Shown piece by piece: positions 26,604 to 35,795 of a stretch of 64,000 bases of DNA. Position numbers and translations under genes: made by a program. How positions within the stretch are numbered: the stretch's first letter is position 1; the number at the start of each line of letters is the position of its first letter. The notes under the pieces were generated by a model. The model saw only the letters and a list, made by a program, of their open reading frames with translations. It was not told the origin of the DNA and did no database searches. Origin of the DNA: Desulforhopalus sp. IMCC35007 (GTDB lineage: Bacteria; Desulfobacterota; Desulfobulbia; Desulfobulbales; Desulfocapsaceae); contig NZ_SWCN01000002.1 of assembly GCF_005116575.1 (NCBI RefSeq), positions 1 to 64,000 on the forward strand, in the 5' to 3' direction.

Positions 26604-27889
26604 GCTATTTGGTCTTGAGGTCTTTTGGAATCTGCACCAATTTCCTGGCGTCTGGCGTTGGCAATCTGCTCAAATATTTTTATGATTACCGGCAGATTTT
26701 CAAAATCACTGGTGGATATTCTTCTCAGCACCACATCCGTCTTCGCCCGTACGGTGGCTGTGCGTTTTTTCTCTGTGCCAAAATAGGCCATTTCGCCAAA
26801 AACCATGCCGGATTCCATGGTGGAAAGCAGCTCATTGTACCCATTAAACGTTTCGGCGGTCCCGGAGACAAGGTAGTAAATTCCATCCGGAACGCTGTCT
26901 ATTTCAATGATTACGTCACCGGCATTTTTCCACTCCAGTCTGAAGAATCGCTCCCATCTGGTATCAACCACCAGGCTATGATAAAAGTCAGGGTTCATGG
27001 CCCTCATCAGCTCTTTGGACAGATGAAAAAGACGCTCCCCCATTGAGTCCCTTTTCTTTTCCATGAGCTTCATGCCGCTCCTGTCAAAGTCACTTGCCGG
27101 AAAGGGAGTTTCGCGTATATATTCCAGAATTCTATCAATGCCGATATCTTTGCGGCCAGTCATTTCTATAAAATAATTCTGAGTTTCCAGCAATTCATCA
27201 CGTACTTTGGGGAAATTTGGCCGTATCCCCAGCTGGAGATTCCCGGTGAAAAACTCCATTGCTTCATTCTTCATAGAGATAAAGGTGCGGAGCTTTTGCT
27301 GATCGATGTCAGGGCTGCAATGAATCCCTGGCTGATAGATGGTGAAAATGTTCATCGGATGAAGCACACTGGTCAGACTGACCTTGGCGATATTGACAAT
27401 ATCCTGATCAAAACCCTGCTGGTATCTGGCCACTTCCCGGTCCATGAGAAGGGTGGTTCCAAAGTAACCGCACAACTCTTCCAGCCGATTCGCCACGGCA
27501 AAACTTGCACCAAATTTTGCCATTTTAGCGCCAATCTGTGCCTCGGTAATCTCACCGAGCAGAATACCCATCCTGGTGGGAGCAAGGGCTCCCCCCTCTA
27601 TCGCTCTGGCCATCTGAAGTGCGGCCTGCAGTGCCCGGGTGCAGACACCTGAACGATCTTCCCCCTCACGTTTATCAAAGATCATCAGACTGCCATCGCC
27701 TGCAGACGGCTCACTATCAAGGGGAAAATTTTCTTCGCAATCCGTTATCTCATGGATGCGATCATGATATTTAACGAGAAAATCTCTGATTTCAACAGGG
27801 GTCATCCCGGAAGATATTTGCGAATACTGGACCATATCCGCCATCAAAATAACTACTTCCCTTTCCGGTCCATTTTTCTGCATTTTCAA
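26588..27889 (-). CDS. Nucleotidyl-cyclase-like and cyclic-nucleotide-binding protein
   Basis: A 433-residue cytoplasmic protein with a class III cyclase-like N-terminal half and a cNMP-binding C-terminal half. The cyclase region keeps both metal aspartates: D18 (ILMADMVQYSQ) and D65 (SAGDGSLMIF). The usual GxxVNxAARLE element reads GASFAVANRLE at 127-137: the arginine is kept but the transition-state asparagine is alanine at 131. The C-terminal domain (about 310-420) has the beta-roll with DGIYYLVSGTAE and MVFGEMAYFGTEKKRTATVRA, a typical phosphate-binding cassette. It may be a sensor that binds, or weakly makes, a cyclic nucleotide; activity is uncertain. Confidence 0.75.
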   Translation of the reverse strand: MKMQKNGPEREVVILMADMVQYSQISSGMTPVEIRDFLVKYHDRIHEITDCEENFPLDSEPSAGDGSLMIFDKREGEDRSGVCTRALQAALQMARAIEGGALAPTRMGILLGEITEAQIGAKMAKFGASFAVANRLEELCGYFGTTLLMDREVARYQQGFDQDIVNIAKVSLTSVLHPMNIFTIYQPGIHCSPDIDQQKLRTFISMKNEAMEFFTGNLQLGIRPNFPKVRDELLETQNYFIEMTGRKDIGIDRILEYIRETPFPASDFDRSGMKLMEKKRDSMGERLFHLSKELMRAMNPDFYHSLVVDTRWERFFRLEWKNAGDVIIEIDSVPDGIYYLVSGTAETFNGYNELLSTMESGMVFGEMAYFGTEKKRTATVRAKTDVVLRRISTSDFENLPVIIKIFEQIANARRQEIGADSKRPQDQIATPSA

Positions 27890-27955
27890 AACCCTACCTT
27901 AATAACTTCACGGACAGCACCTATCATTTTCGACAGAATAAAGCGACAGCCGGAT

Positions 27956-28066
27956 CTAATTCATCAACCCGATAAAGGTGATGACCGCTAAAACGACAAC
28001 AAAAAAAACAGCGACCTTTACATTGACACTGTGATCTTCATGATGCTCATGGTGGGAATCTGACAT
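27956..28066 (-). CDS. 36-residue His-rich single-span membrane protein
   Basis: A small gene: ATG at 28066 preceded by AAGGAGAGATT, an ideal ribosome binding site, and TAG at 27956-27958. The product begins MSDSHHEHHEDH, rich in histidine and acidic residues, and ends with one hydrophobic helix (VAVFFVVVLAVITFIGL). The pattern resembles small accessory subunits of respiratory membrane complexes, but no family can be assigned. It lies 66 bases upstream of the cyclase-like gene on the same strand. The histidine cluster could bind metal (inference). Confidence 0.6.
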   Translation of the reverse strand: MSDSHHEHHEDHSVNVKVAVFFVVVLAVITFIGLMN

Positions 28067-28175
28067 AATCTCTCCTTCGTACCGTTGAAATACATATCTT
28101 TGGCTGATTCATGTATGCCAAAGTGCTCATTTCTACCAGGACATTTGTATAACATCATCAATATTACCAGCCATT

Positions 28176-29540
28176 TTACTTGAATACAATATCCATCAAT
28201 TGGTGCATATTGGAGATACCCACGAGTTCAATGGTCGGCTTCCAGTTTAACCGCTCTTTATTGCTGTTAGGTAAAATGATTCTTGAAAAGCCAAGACGTT
28301 GAGCCTCCCGAACCCTAACATCTATCTGACCCACAGCCCTTACTTCGCCTGCAAGGCCAACCTCCCCGCAAACAACCGTATTTGAAGGAATGTTTTTTTC
28401 AAGAAGACTCGAGGCAAGGGCGCAAATTACCCCAAGATCCAAAGCGGGCTCATCAATACGTATCCCACCTGCGATATTTAAAAAGACATCGTTGCCATAC
28501 ATATCAAGGCCCGCTTTTTTTTCCAGAACAGCGCACAAAAGAGATAAGCGCTGCTGATCGGCCCCAATTGCGGTGCGCCGTGCGGTTCCAAGATTGGTCG
28601 GACTGACAAGAGCCTGGACCTCAACGAGAATCGGCCGGGTTCCCTCAACACTTGGCAGAACCACGGAACCGGGTTCATTTAAAGGGCGCTCTGCCAGAAA
28701 GATCTCAGATGGATTGGAAACCTGAACCAGCCCTTCTTCCTTCATCTCAAAAACCCCGATTTCATTGGTGGAACCAAAACGGTTTTTGACGGTCCTTAGA
28801 ATTCGGAAAACATGGCTTCGGTCCCCTTCAAAATAGAGAACCGTATCGACCATGTGTTCCAGCACCTTCGGCCCTGCAATAGCACCATCCTTCGTTACAT
28901 GACCTACTAATATAACGGGAATATTTTCCTTTTTGGCAAACCCAACCAGCCTATAGGCCGATTCTCTGACCTGGGTCACAGAACCGGGAGAGGAGGCGAC
29001 GTCGGCACTGCTCAAGGTCTGAATGGAGTCAACGGCCAGAAGCGCAGGCCGCATCTCTGTTGCCATGGCAATGATCTGCTCGACTCCGTTTTCAGTTGCG
29101 AGAAATTCACCGGGATGAATGACACCTAAACGATTGGCCCGCATCTTGATCTGTCTTGCGGATTCTTCCCCTGATACGTAAAGGACTTTTCTATCTTTTC
29201 TGGCAATTGATTCGAGCAGGTGCAAAATAAGCGTTGATTTCCCAATACCGGGCTCCCCGCCAATGAGAACCACAGAGCCGGGCACAATTCCACCGCCGAG
29301 AACCCGGTCAAGTTCCTCAATATCTGTGGTCATTCGCTCTTCGTCGCCATCGGGAGCAAGATGGAGGGCTACCGGTTTTCCTGGAACAATTTGACCGCCA
29401 CCCTTTGGTGCTACGACCTCCTCGATCAGGGTTTCCCACTCCCCACATTCAGGACAACGGCCCAGCCACTTGAGACTTTTGTAGGCGCACTGCTGGCATA
29501 TATAGATTGTTTTGTTCTGCTTTTTGCCTGATATACTCAT
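28176..29540 (-). CDS. radA: DNA repair protein RadA (Sms)
   Basis: A 454-residue RadA, a RecA-like helicase that drives branch migration in recombinational repair. In order: zinc finger C-x2-C...C-x2-C (YICQQCAYKS ... GRCPECGEWE, residues 14-34), Walker A GGEPGIGKST, Walker B in LLAVDSIQTL, the RadA-specific KNRFG motif (VKNRFGSTNE), and a Lon-like C-terminal domain containing GGIRIDEPALDLGVICALASS. Length is standard. It is a single gene divergent from the EI24-domain gene. Confidence 0.95.
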   Translation of the reverse strand: MSISGKKQNKTIYICQQCAYKSLKWLGRCPECGEWETLIEEVVAPKGGGQIVPGKPVALHLAPDGDEERMTTDIEELDRVLGGGIVPGSVVLIGGEPGIGKSTLILHLLESIARKDRKVLYVSGEESARQIKMRANRLGVIHPGEFLATENGVEQIIAMATEMRPALLAVDSIQTLSSADVASSPGSVTQVRESAYRLVGFAKKENIPVILVGHVTKDGAIAGPKVLEHMVDTVLYFEGDRSHVFRILRTVKNRFGSTNEIGVFEMKEEGLVQVSNPSEIFLAERPLNEPGSVVLPSVEGTRPILVEVQALVSPTNLGTARRTAIGADQQRLSLLCAVLEKKAGLDMYGNDVFLNIAGGIRIDEPALDLGVICALASSLLEKNIPSNTVVCGEVGLAGEVRAVGQIDVRVREAQRLGFSRIILPNSNKERLNWKPTIELVGISNMHQLMDIVFK

Positions 29541-29724
29541 ACTCGCTGCCCGTTGGGACTACATGGAATGTCTTAAAGCAAACCTTTACAGATAAGGAAA
29601 AAGACCTATAATTTGAATGCTTTGAAAAGATGATACTGAAATATACCACCCAAGCACCGAAGCGTTGGCCAGTACCTGGGGGTTAGAAAATACTCAAAAC
29701 AATCTTATCTTTATACCAATAAAT

Positions 29725-30543
29725 ATGATGGAAAAGCAACACCATGTAGCTTCACGTCCAACCGCAGAGTGGCAACCTCTCAGGCGCAGCCTCTGGCTGA
29801 TCATCAGTCGTAAATCTCTTTTTGTATGGAGCTCAGTCCTGGTTCTGTTTACCATCCTGCTCACCTGGATTGGTTATCAGTTAACCATCGATTTTATGGA
29901 CGGACTCTCCGCTCAAGTTCTTTCAGCAGCCCCCTCCCCGGACACAATGCTCGGCTGGGTTGAAAATAAGGCATTGGTGGCCGGTAACTGGCTCTATCAC
30001 ATCGTTTCCCGAATCCTGGCCTTCTACCTCGCTTTTCTTCTCGCCTACAGCCTCACAACCCCGGGTTATGCCTTTCTCAGTATCTCGGCTGAAAAAATCT
30101 TTGCAGGGGAAGACTTTGATCCCGACGCAAAGTTTTCTTTTGCTGGTGTACTGATTGATATTTTTGAGGGACTCAAAATCGCTTTTTTCGGTATCCTTGT
30201 CACTATCACCGCTCTTTTTGTCAATTTTATCCCGGCAATCGGTCAGGTTGCAGTGTTTCTCCTCTACACCTATTATTCGGCTCTGATGTTCATCGATTAC
30301 CCGGCCTCCAGGCGAAGATGGACTCTTAGAAGAAAAATACGCTGGCTCTCCAGACATTCCAGTCCTTCCTTTCGAATCGGTGTACTGCCGGCTCTTATCA
30401 GCATGATTCCTCTGATAAACATCTTCGCAATTGCAATTTTTTTCCCCGTGCTGACGGTGCACGCAACTCTTAATTTCTCTGCTATTGAACTGGCGCAGAA
30501 ACGACATTCAAACAGCACCACAGGAGAAACCTATGGCCCATGA
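29725..30543 (+). CDS. EI24-domain (CysZ-like) membrane protein
   Basis: A 272-residue inner-membrane protein of the EI24 fold, related to the sulfate transporter CysZ. About six hydrophobic stretches are present; conserved-looking parts are SLTTPGYAFLSISAEKIF, VNFIPAIGQVAVFLLYTYYSALMFIDYP and the terminal FPVLTVHATLNF. ATG 29725 is chosen as the start because the family resemblance begins just after; an ATG at 29665 is also in frame and neither has a good ribosome binding site. Sulfate transport cannot be claimed because EI24 proteins vary in role. Its end overlaps the CYTH gene by 11 bases. Confidence 0.7.
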   Translation: MMEKQHHVASRPTAEWQPLRRSLWLIISRKSLFVWSSVLVLFTILLTWIGYQLTIDFMDGLSAQVLSAAPSPDTMLGWVENKALVAGNWLYHIVSRILAFYLAFLLAYSLTTPGYAFLSISAEKIFAGEDFDPDAKFSFAGVLIDIFEGLKIAFFGILVTITALFVNFIPAIGQVAVFLLYTYYSALMFIDYPASRRRWTLRRKIRWLSRHSSPSFRIGVLPALISMIPLINIFAIAIFFPVLTVHATLNFSAIELAQKRHSNSTTGETYGP

Positions 30544-31018
30544 AATAGAGAAGAAATTCCTGATAACAAACAATAGCTGGAGGGCTCTCGGTACAGGAAA
30601 AGACTACTGCCAGGGCTACCTTAATTCAGGAGAGGGGGCAACCCTTCGAATACGTACCATTGGTGAGAGAGGAATTATCACCGTCAAAGGGCCCAATGAA
30701 GACGGCAAAAGACTGGAATTTGAGTATGACATTCCCTATCAGGACGCACGGGAAATGCTTGACAGTCTGTGCCGCAAACCCCTTATAGAAAAAACCAGAT
30801 ACAAAGTACCTTTTGCAGGATTTACCTGGGAGATCGATGAATTTAAAGGAGAAAATGCCGGGCTCATTTTTGCGGAGATCGAACTCGAAGCCGTCGACCA
30901 GTCCTTTGAAATTCCTGATTGGATTGGAGAAGAGGTCACAGGAGATGTACGGTATTACAACGCAAATCTCGTCAGTTACCCTTTTTCACAATGGAAGAAC
31001 TCTCAGCGGGGAAAATAA
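30533..31018 (+). CDS. CYTH-domain protein (triphosphate tunnel enzyme)
   Basis: A 161-residue CYTH protein with the N-terminal ExExK motif (E4, E6, K8 in MAHEIEKKFLI). Further charged strands RIRTIGERGIITVKGP, LEFEYDIPY, KTRYKVPFAG, WEIDEFKG and FAEIELEA line the predicted tunnel. Family members hydrolyse inorganic triphosphate or act as class IV adenylate cyclases; the short bacterial form is more often a triphosphatase. ATG 30533 has AGGAG upstream and overlaps the EI24 gene, suggesting coupled translation. Confidence 0.85.
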   Translation: MAHEIEKKFLITNNSWRALGTGKDYCQGYLNSGEGATLRIRTIGERGIITVKGPNEDGKRLEFEYDIPYQDAREMLDSLCRKPLIEKTRYKVPFAGFTWEIDEFKGENAGLIFAEIELEAVDQSFEIPDWIGEEVTGDVRYYNANLVSYPFSQWKNSQRGK

Positions 31019-31188
31019 AGTTCATTATTACCAAATATTGTTAAATCTGTTTTACTATTTAGCCGTAACCGTCTAGTATGGGGAGTACTTTTCATCGTGA
31101 ATATAGGTGCTACCTGTAAATACTAGCGCAAACTCAGACCATTGTTTCACAGGGGGGTCTGTTACTTCCAACAAAGGAGATTAGAATT

Positions 31189-32790
31189 ATGCGTAACACG
31201 AAGAATCTGATTGCAGCATTCTGCGGCGCCACCATGCTGTTGGCATCAATGAATGCGAGTGCGGCCGGAAAAACTCTGGTTTATTGTTCAGAGGGAAGTC
31301 CTGAGGGTTTTAACCCTGCTTTTTATACGGCAGGAACGACCTTTGATGCCTCATCACGCCAGATATTCAATGGTCTTGTTAAATTTGAAAGAGGTACCAC
31401 CAAAGCAATACCCGGTCTTGCTGAAAGCTGGGATATTTCAGATGACGGTATGGAGTATACCTTTCACCTTCGTAAAGGCGTAAAATTCCACACCACTGCA
31501 AAATTCACCCCTACCCGCGATTTCAATGCAGACGATGTACTCTTCACCTTTATGCGCCAGTTAGACCCCAACCATCCGTTCCATAAAGTCGGCGGTGCAA
31601 CCTATGAGTACTTCAACAGCATGTCTATGCAGACCCTTATCAAGGAGATCGTCAAGGTTGATGACTACACCGTAAAGTTTATACTCAACCGTCCTGAGGC
31701 TCCTATGATCGCTAATCTGGGAATGGACTTCGCCTCCATATTCTCAGCCGAGTATGCTGATGCAATGATGAAAGCCGGTACTCCAGAAATCATCGACTTT
31801 GAGCCCGTAGGAACCGGTCCTTTCCAACTGGTTGCATATCAGAAAGATGCGGTAATCCGTTACAAGGCAAACCCTGATTACTGGGAAGGCAAAGCACCAA
31901 TTGACAATCTCGTTTTCGCCATCACTCCTGATGCGTCTGTTCGCTATCAAAAGCTGAAAGCCGGCGAGTGTCACGTCATGCCATACCCCAACCCTGCAGA
32001 TCTCGAAGCAATGAGAACAGATGCAGACATCAACCTGCTCGAGAAAGAAGGTCTGAATGTCGGCTACATGGCATATAACACCAAGATGGCCCCTTTTGAT
32101 AATGTTAAGGTCCGCAAAGCGCTGAACCAGGCTATCAACAAGAAAGCAATTATCGAAGCGGTATTTCAGGGCGCCGGTAAAGAAGCTAAAAACCCTATTC
32201 CACCGACTATCTGGTCCTATAATGATGCCGTTGTCGATGACATGTATGATCCAGCTGCAGCCAAAAAAGCCCTTGAAGAGGCTGGCGTAAAAGATCTGTC
32301 CATGAAAATCTGGGCTATGCCCGTACAGCGTCCATACAATCCTAATGCACGGCGTATGGCTGAGTTGCTCCAGGCGGACTTTGCTGAAGTTGGTGTAAAG
32401 GTCGAAATCGTCTCCTACGAATGGGGTGAGTACCTCAAGCGTTCCAAAGATATGGACCGTGATGGGGCTGTCCTCCTCGGTTGGACCGGTGATAATGGTG
32501 ATCCTGACAACTTCCTCGCCGTACTTCTCGGCTGTGATGGGGTTGGCGCTGCTAACCGTGCCCAATGGTGTTATCAACCATTTGAAGACGCAATTCAAAA
32601 AGCTAAAGTTGTCGCTGATCCTGCAGAGCGAACCAGACTTTACGAAGAGGCTCAGGTTATCTTCAAAGAGCAGGCTCCATGGGCGACCATCGCTCACTCT
32701 GTTGTCTTTGAACCAGTACGTAAAGAAGTTGTAGATTTCCGCATCGATCCTTTCGGCGGCCATATCTTTTACGGTGTTGACCTGAAGTAG
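31189..32790 (+). CDS. Peptide ABC transporter substrate-binding protein (DppA type)
   Basis: A 533-residue periplasmic binding protein of the SBP_bac_5 family with signal peptide ([25 protein letters not shown]). It carries [22 protein letters not shown], the family signature region [23 protein letters not shown], and a C-terminal lobe with [20 protein letters not shown], which is strongly DppA-like and suggests dipeptide binding. AAAGGAG precedes the ATG. It heads a five-gene transporter operon but is separated from the permease genes by an intrinsic terminator, so the binding protein is probably made in excess. Confidence 0.9.
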   Translation: MRNTKNLIAAFCGATMLLASMNASAAGKTLVYCSEGSPEGFNPAFYTAGTTFDASSRQIFNGLVKFERGTTKAIPGLAESWDISDDGMEYTFHLRKGVKFHTTAKFTPTRDFNADDVLFTFMRQLDPNHPFHKVGGATYEYFNSMSMQTLIKEIVKVDDYTVKFILNRPEAPMIANLGMDFASIFSAEYADAMMKAGTPEIIDFEPVGTGPFQLVAYQKDAVIRYKANPDYWEGKAPIDNLVFAITPDASVRYQKLKAGECHVMPYPNPADLEAMRTDADINLLEKEGLNVGYMAYNTKMAPFDNVKVRKALNQAINKKAIIEAVFQGAGKEAKNPIPPTIWSYNDAVVDDMYDPAAAKKALEEAGVKDLSMKIWAMPVQRPYNPNARRMAELLQADFAEVGVKVEIVSYEWGEYLKRSKDMDRDGAVLLGWTGDNGDPDNFLAVLLGCDGVGAANRAQWCYQPFEDAIQKAKVVADPAERTRLYEEAQVIFKEQAPWATIAHSVVFEPVRKEVVDFRIDPFGGHIFYGVDLK

Positions 32791-32809
32791 GATTCTTAGC
32801 CACAATAGA

Positions 32810-32840
32810 GGCCGGGTAACCTTTACCCGGCCTTTTTCTC
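32810..32840 (+). terminator. Terminator/attenuator between binding protein and permease genes
   Basis: GGCCGGGTAA (32810-32819) pairs perfectly with TTACCCGGCC (32823-32832) around a three-base loop and is followed by TTTTTCTC. It lies inside an evident operon, so partial read-through would set a high ratio of binding protein to membrane components. Confidence 0.88.
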
Positions 32841-32868
32841 GCTAAAATCATCCCAAGAGAACTCATAC

Positions 32869-33882
32869 ATGTTTCTTTATTTCCTAAAAAAACTGGGCGT
32901 AATTCTTCCCACGTTTTTCGGTGTTACCCTCGTAGCTTTTGTTTTTATCCGCCTGCTGCCCGGCGATCCTGTCATGCTGATGGCCGGAGAACGCGGTATG
33001 AGCGAAGAGAGGCATGCCGCACTTATGACAGAGATGGGATTCGACAAACCAGTCATTGTCCAGTACGGCTATTATCTGATGGATCTTGCCCGTGGTGATT
33101 TTGGAACCTCCATTATCACAAAGAGGCCGGTACTTGAAGAGTTTGGCGCACTGTTTCCTGCTACGGTTGAATTGTCTGTCTGTGCCATGATTCTTGCTAT
33201 ACTTTTTGGGCTCCCGGCTGGAATGATTGCCGCCACAAAACGCGGGTCAACATTTGACCATACCGTCATGACCAGTGCCCTTACGGGGTACTCCATGCCA
33301 ATCTTCTGGTGGGGCCTGCTGCTAATTATTTTCTTTTCAGGTATTCTCGGCTGGACCCCTGTCTCCGGCCGGATTTCCCTGCTCTATTATTTTGAACCGG
33401 TCACGGGTTTTATGCTCATAGACAGCCTGCTCTCCGGACAGGACGGCGCCTTTGCCTCCGCACTCTCCCACCTGATACTGCCTGCAATTGTGCTGGGCAC
33501 AATCCCTCTTGCAGTTATTGCCAGGCAGACCCGTTCTGCAATGCTCGAAGTCCTCAGCGAAGATTACGTTCGTACAGCAAGGGCCAAAGGGCTGGGCCCT
33601 CAACGCGTCATAGGACTACACGCCCTGCGAAACGCCTTAATTCCTGTCATCACCGTTATCGGGCTTCAAGTCGGAGTTCTCTTTGCCGGAGCAATTCTCA
33701 CCGAAACCATCTTTTCCTGGCCCGGTATTGGCAAATGGATGGTCGATTCGATATTCAGAAGAGATTACTCTGCAGTTCAGGGTGGCCTGCTTCTCATCGC
33801 TGCGATTGTCATGCTGGTCAACCTTGCTGTAGACCTGCTTTACGGTTTAATTAATCCACAAATTCGTCATACGGACTCATAA
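32869..33882 (+). CDS. dppB: Peptide ABC transporter permease (DppB type)
   Basis: A 337-residue inner-membrane permease with about six helices. It begins MFLYFLKKLGVILPTFFGVTLVAF, has the FIRLLPGDPV stretch typical of DppB/OppB, and near residue 230 has the EAA loop EDYVRTARAKGLGPQRVIGLHALRNALIPV that contacts the ATPases. GAILTETIFSWPGIGKWMVDSI is characteristic. Its stop overlaps the next start by one base (TAATG). Confidence 0.92.
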   Translation: MFLYFLKKLGVILPTFFGVTLVAFVFIRLLPGDPVMLMAGERGMSEERHAALMTEMGFDKPVIVQYGYYLMDLARGDFGTSIITKRPVLEEFGALFPATVELSVCAMILAILFGLPAGMIAATKRGSTFDHTVMTSALTGYSMPIFWWGLLLIIFFSGILGWTPVSGRISLLYYFEPVTGFMLIDSLLSGQDGAFASALSHLILPAIVLGTIPLAVIARQTRSAMLEVLSEDYVRTARAKGLGPQRVIGLHALRNALIPVITVIGLQVGVLFAGAILTETIFSWPGIGKWMVDSIFRRDYSAVQGGLLLIAAIVMLVNLAVDLLYGLINPQIRHTDS

Positions 33883-34793
33883 TGGCAGAGACAACCATAG
33901 AAGAAATAATTGATGATCGCCCCACTGGATTTAAGGCGGTTCTGAGTGAATTCTGGTCCTATTTCAGTGAAAACCGTGGTGCTGTAATTGGCCTGTTCTT
34001 TTTCATCGCCATAGTGCTCATTGCTATCTTTGCTGACTTCATTGCCCCACATGCCCCCAATCAGCAATACAGAGAGGCCCTGCTGCAGCCGCCCTTCTGG
34101 CAGACCGGTGGAGAATTCAGATTCCCACTGGGTACCGATGCCATCGGCCGTGACATGCTGTCAAGGCTGATCTACGGCTCAAGATATTCACTGTTTATCG
34201 GCTGTATTGTCGTCTCGGTATCACTGATAGTTGGAGTCATACTCGGTCTTATTGCCGGATTTTTTCGAGGAAAAACCGACACCTTTATCATGCGGATAAT
34301 GGATGTTGTCCTGGCTTTTCCAAGTCTGCTCCTGGCCCTTGTCCTTGTCGCTATTCTCGGGCCAAGCCTCATCAATGCCATGATTGCCATTGCCATCGTG
34401 CAGCAGCCTCATTATGTACGTCTCACCCGTGCAGCGGTCCTCTCAGAGATGACCAAAGACTACGTGACAGCAGCGCGGGTTATCGGGGTCAAAACCCTGC
34501 GTCTGATGTTTATTACCATTCTACCCAACTGTATGGCCCCACTCATCGTCCAGGCCGCTCTCAGTTTTTCTACAGCAATTCTGGATGCAGCCGCCCTCGG
34601 TTTTTTGGGCATGGGAGCACAACCTCCAACCCCTGAATGGGGGACAATGCTTGCTGAGGCACGAGAATTCATCCTCAGAGCCTGGTGGGTTGTCACCTTT
34701 CCCGGTATTGCGATCCTCACAACTGTTCTCGCCATCAACCTCATGGGTGACGGCCTCCGGGATGCCTTAGATCCGAAACTTAAACGATCATAA
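33882..34793 (+). CDS. dppC: Peptide ABC transporter permease (DppC type)
   Basis: A 303-residue permease, partner of the preceding gene. It has the OppC N-terminal helix, then FPLGTDAIGRDMLSRLIYGSRYSL, the family signature, and the EAA loop KDYVTAARVIGVKTLRLMFITILPNCMAPL. LGFLGMGAQPPTPEWGTMLAEAR near the C-terminus is diagnostic. It starts within the stop codon of dppB, so translation is coupled. Confidence 0.92.
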   Translation: MAETTIEEIIDDRPTGFKAVLSEFWSYFSENRGAVIGLFFFIAIVLIAIFADFIAPHAPNQQYREALLQPPFWQTGGEFRFPLGTDAIGRDMLSRLIYGSRYSLFIGCIVVSVSLIVGVILGLIAGFFRGKTDTFIMRIMDVVLAFPSLLLALVLVAILGPSLINAMIAIAIVQQPHYVRLTRAAVLSEMTKDYVTAARVIGVKTLRLMFITILPNCMAPLIVQAALSFSTAILDAAALGFLGMGAQPPTPEWGTMLAEAREFILRAWWVVTFPGIAILTTVLAINLMGDGLRDALDPKLKRS

Positions 34794-34799
34794 CTGCAC

Positions 34800-35795
34800 A
34801 TGCCATTACTTGAAATTGAAAATCTCACCGTCTCCTTTCAGACAGCTGGCGGTCAGTTTACAGCGGTAGACAGCGTCTCCCTCCATATTAAGCCTGGTGA
34901 AATCGTCTCCATTGTTGGCGAGTCCGGCTCTGGAAAATCCGTTGCCATGCTGGCGCTTATGGGTCTTCTCCCCTGGACGGCAACTGTCACCGCGGATAAG
35001 CTCTCATTTAACAACCAGGACCTGAAAACCATTGCCAAGCCCGACCTGAGAAAAATAATCGGTTCTAAAATGGCCATGATCTTCCAGGAACCGATGACCA
35101 GCCTCAACCCTTGTTTCACCGTCGGTTTCCAGATCATGGAGTCGTTAAAAATTCATCTTGGCCTCAACCGTGCCCAGCGGAAAAAAAGGGCAATAGAATT
35201 GCTGGAACTGGTTGGTATTCCGGAACCGGAAAAAAGACTCTCCGCTTTTCCCCACCAGCTTTCAGGTGGAATGAACCAGAGAGTCATGATAGCTCTGGCC
35301 ATTTCCTGCAACCCGCAGCTGCTGATTGCAGATGAACCAACAACCGCACTCGATGTGACTATTCAGGCCCAAATTCTCGATCTGCTACTCAAACTTCAGA
35401 AGGAAAAGGGGATGTCCCTGATCCTCATCACCCATGATATGGGAGTTGTAGCTGAAACGGCGGAGCGTGTTGCTGTCCAGTATGCAGGACAGCAGGTTGA
35501 AAAACAGAAGGTCAAAGGCCTGTTTTCAAATCCCCATCACCCATACACCCAGGCACTGCTCAATTCCCTGCCTGAACGTTCAAAGTCAAAGATTCTCCCC
35601 TCTATCGCGGGTGTCGTACCCGGACAGTTTGACAAACCCAAAGGCTGCCTTTTCTCGCCCCGCTGCGAATATGCCACAGATAAATGTCGGACTGTTCCCC
35701 CCGTCCCTGCAGGCGATGAACAGGGCAGGGCTCTATGTCATTACCCCATAGAAAATGGAAAACCGACAAACTACCCTGAAGAGGTGAATTCATGA
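34800..35795 (+). CDS. dppD: Peptide ABC transporter ATPase (DppD type)
   Basis: A 331-residue ATP-binding subunit. Walker A is GESGSGKS, the Q-loop lies in MIFQEPMTSLNPC, the signature is QLSGGMNQRVMIALA, Walker B is LLIADEPTTALD and the switch histidine is in LITHDMG. The C-terminal oligopeptide/dipeptide domain has the cysteine-containing GCLFSPRCEYATDKC stretch, usual in DppD. It ends in an ATGA overlap with the next gene. Confidence 0.93.
   Translation: MPLLEIENLTVSFQTAGGQFTAVDSVSLHIKPGEIVSIVGESGSGKSVAMLALMGLLPWTATVTADKLSFNNQDLKTIAKPDLRKIIGSKMAMIFQEPMTSLNPCFTVGFQIMESLKIHLGLNRAQRKKRAIELLELVGIPEPEKRLSAFPHQLSGGMNQRVMIALAISCNPQLLIADEPTTALDVTIQAQILDLLLKLQKEKGMSLILITHDMGVVAETAERVAVQYAGQQVEKQKVKGLFSNPHHPYTQALLNSLPERSKSKILPSIAGVVPGQFDKPKGCLFSPRCEYATDKCRTVPPVPAGDEQGRALCHYPIENGKPTNYPEEVNS

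Noticed and set aside
31744-32805. 353-codon minus-strand frame opposite the first binding-protein gene
   Set aside because: The opposite strand encodes an unmistakable SBP_bac_5 protein with signal peptide and ribosome binding site; the antisense frame reflects codon bias.
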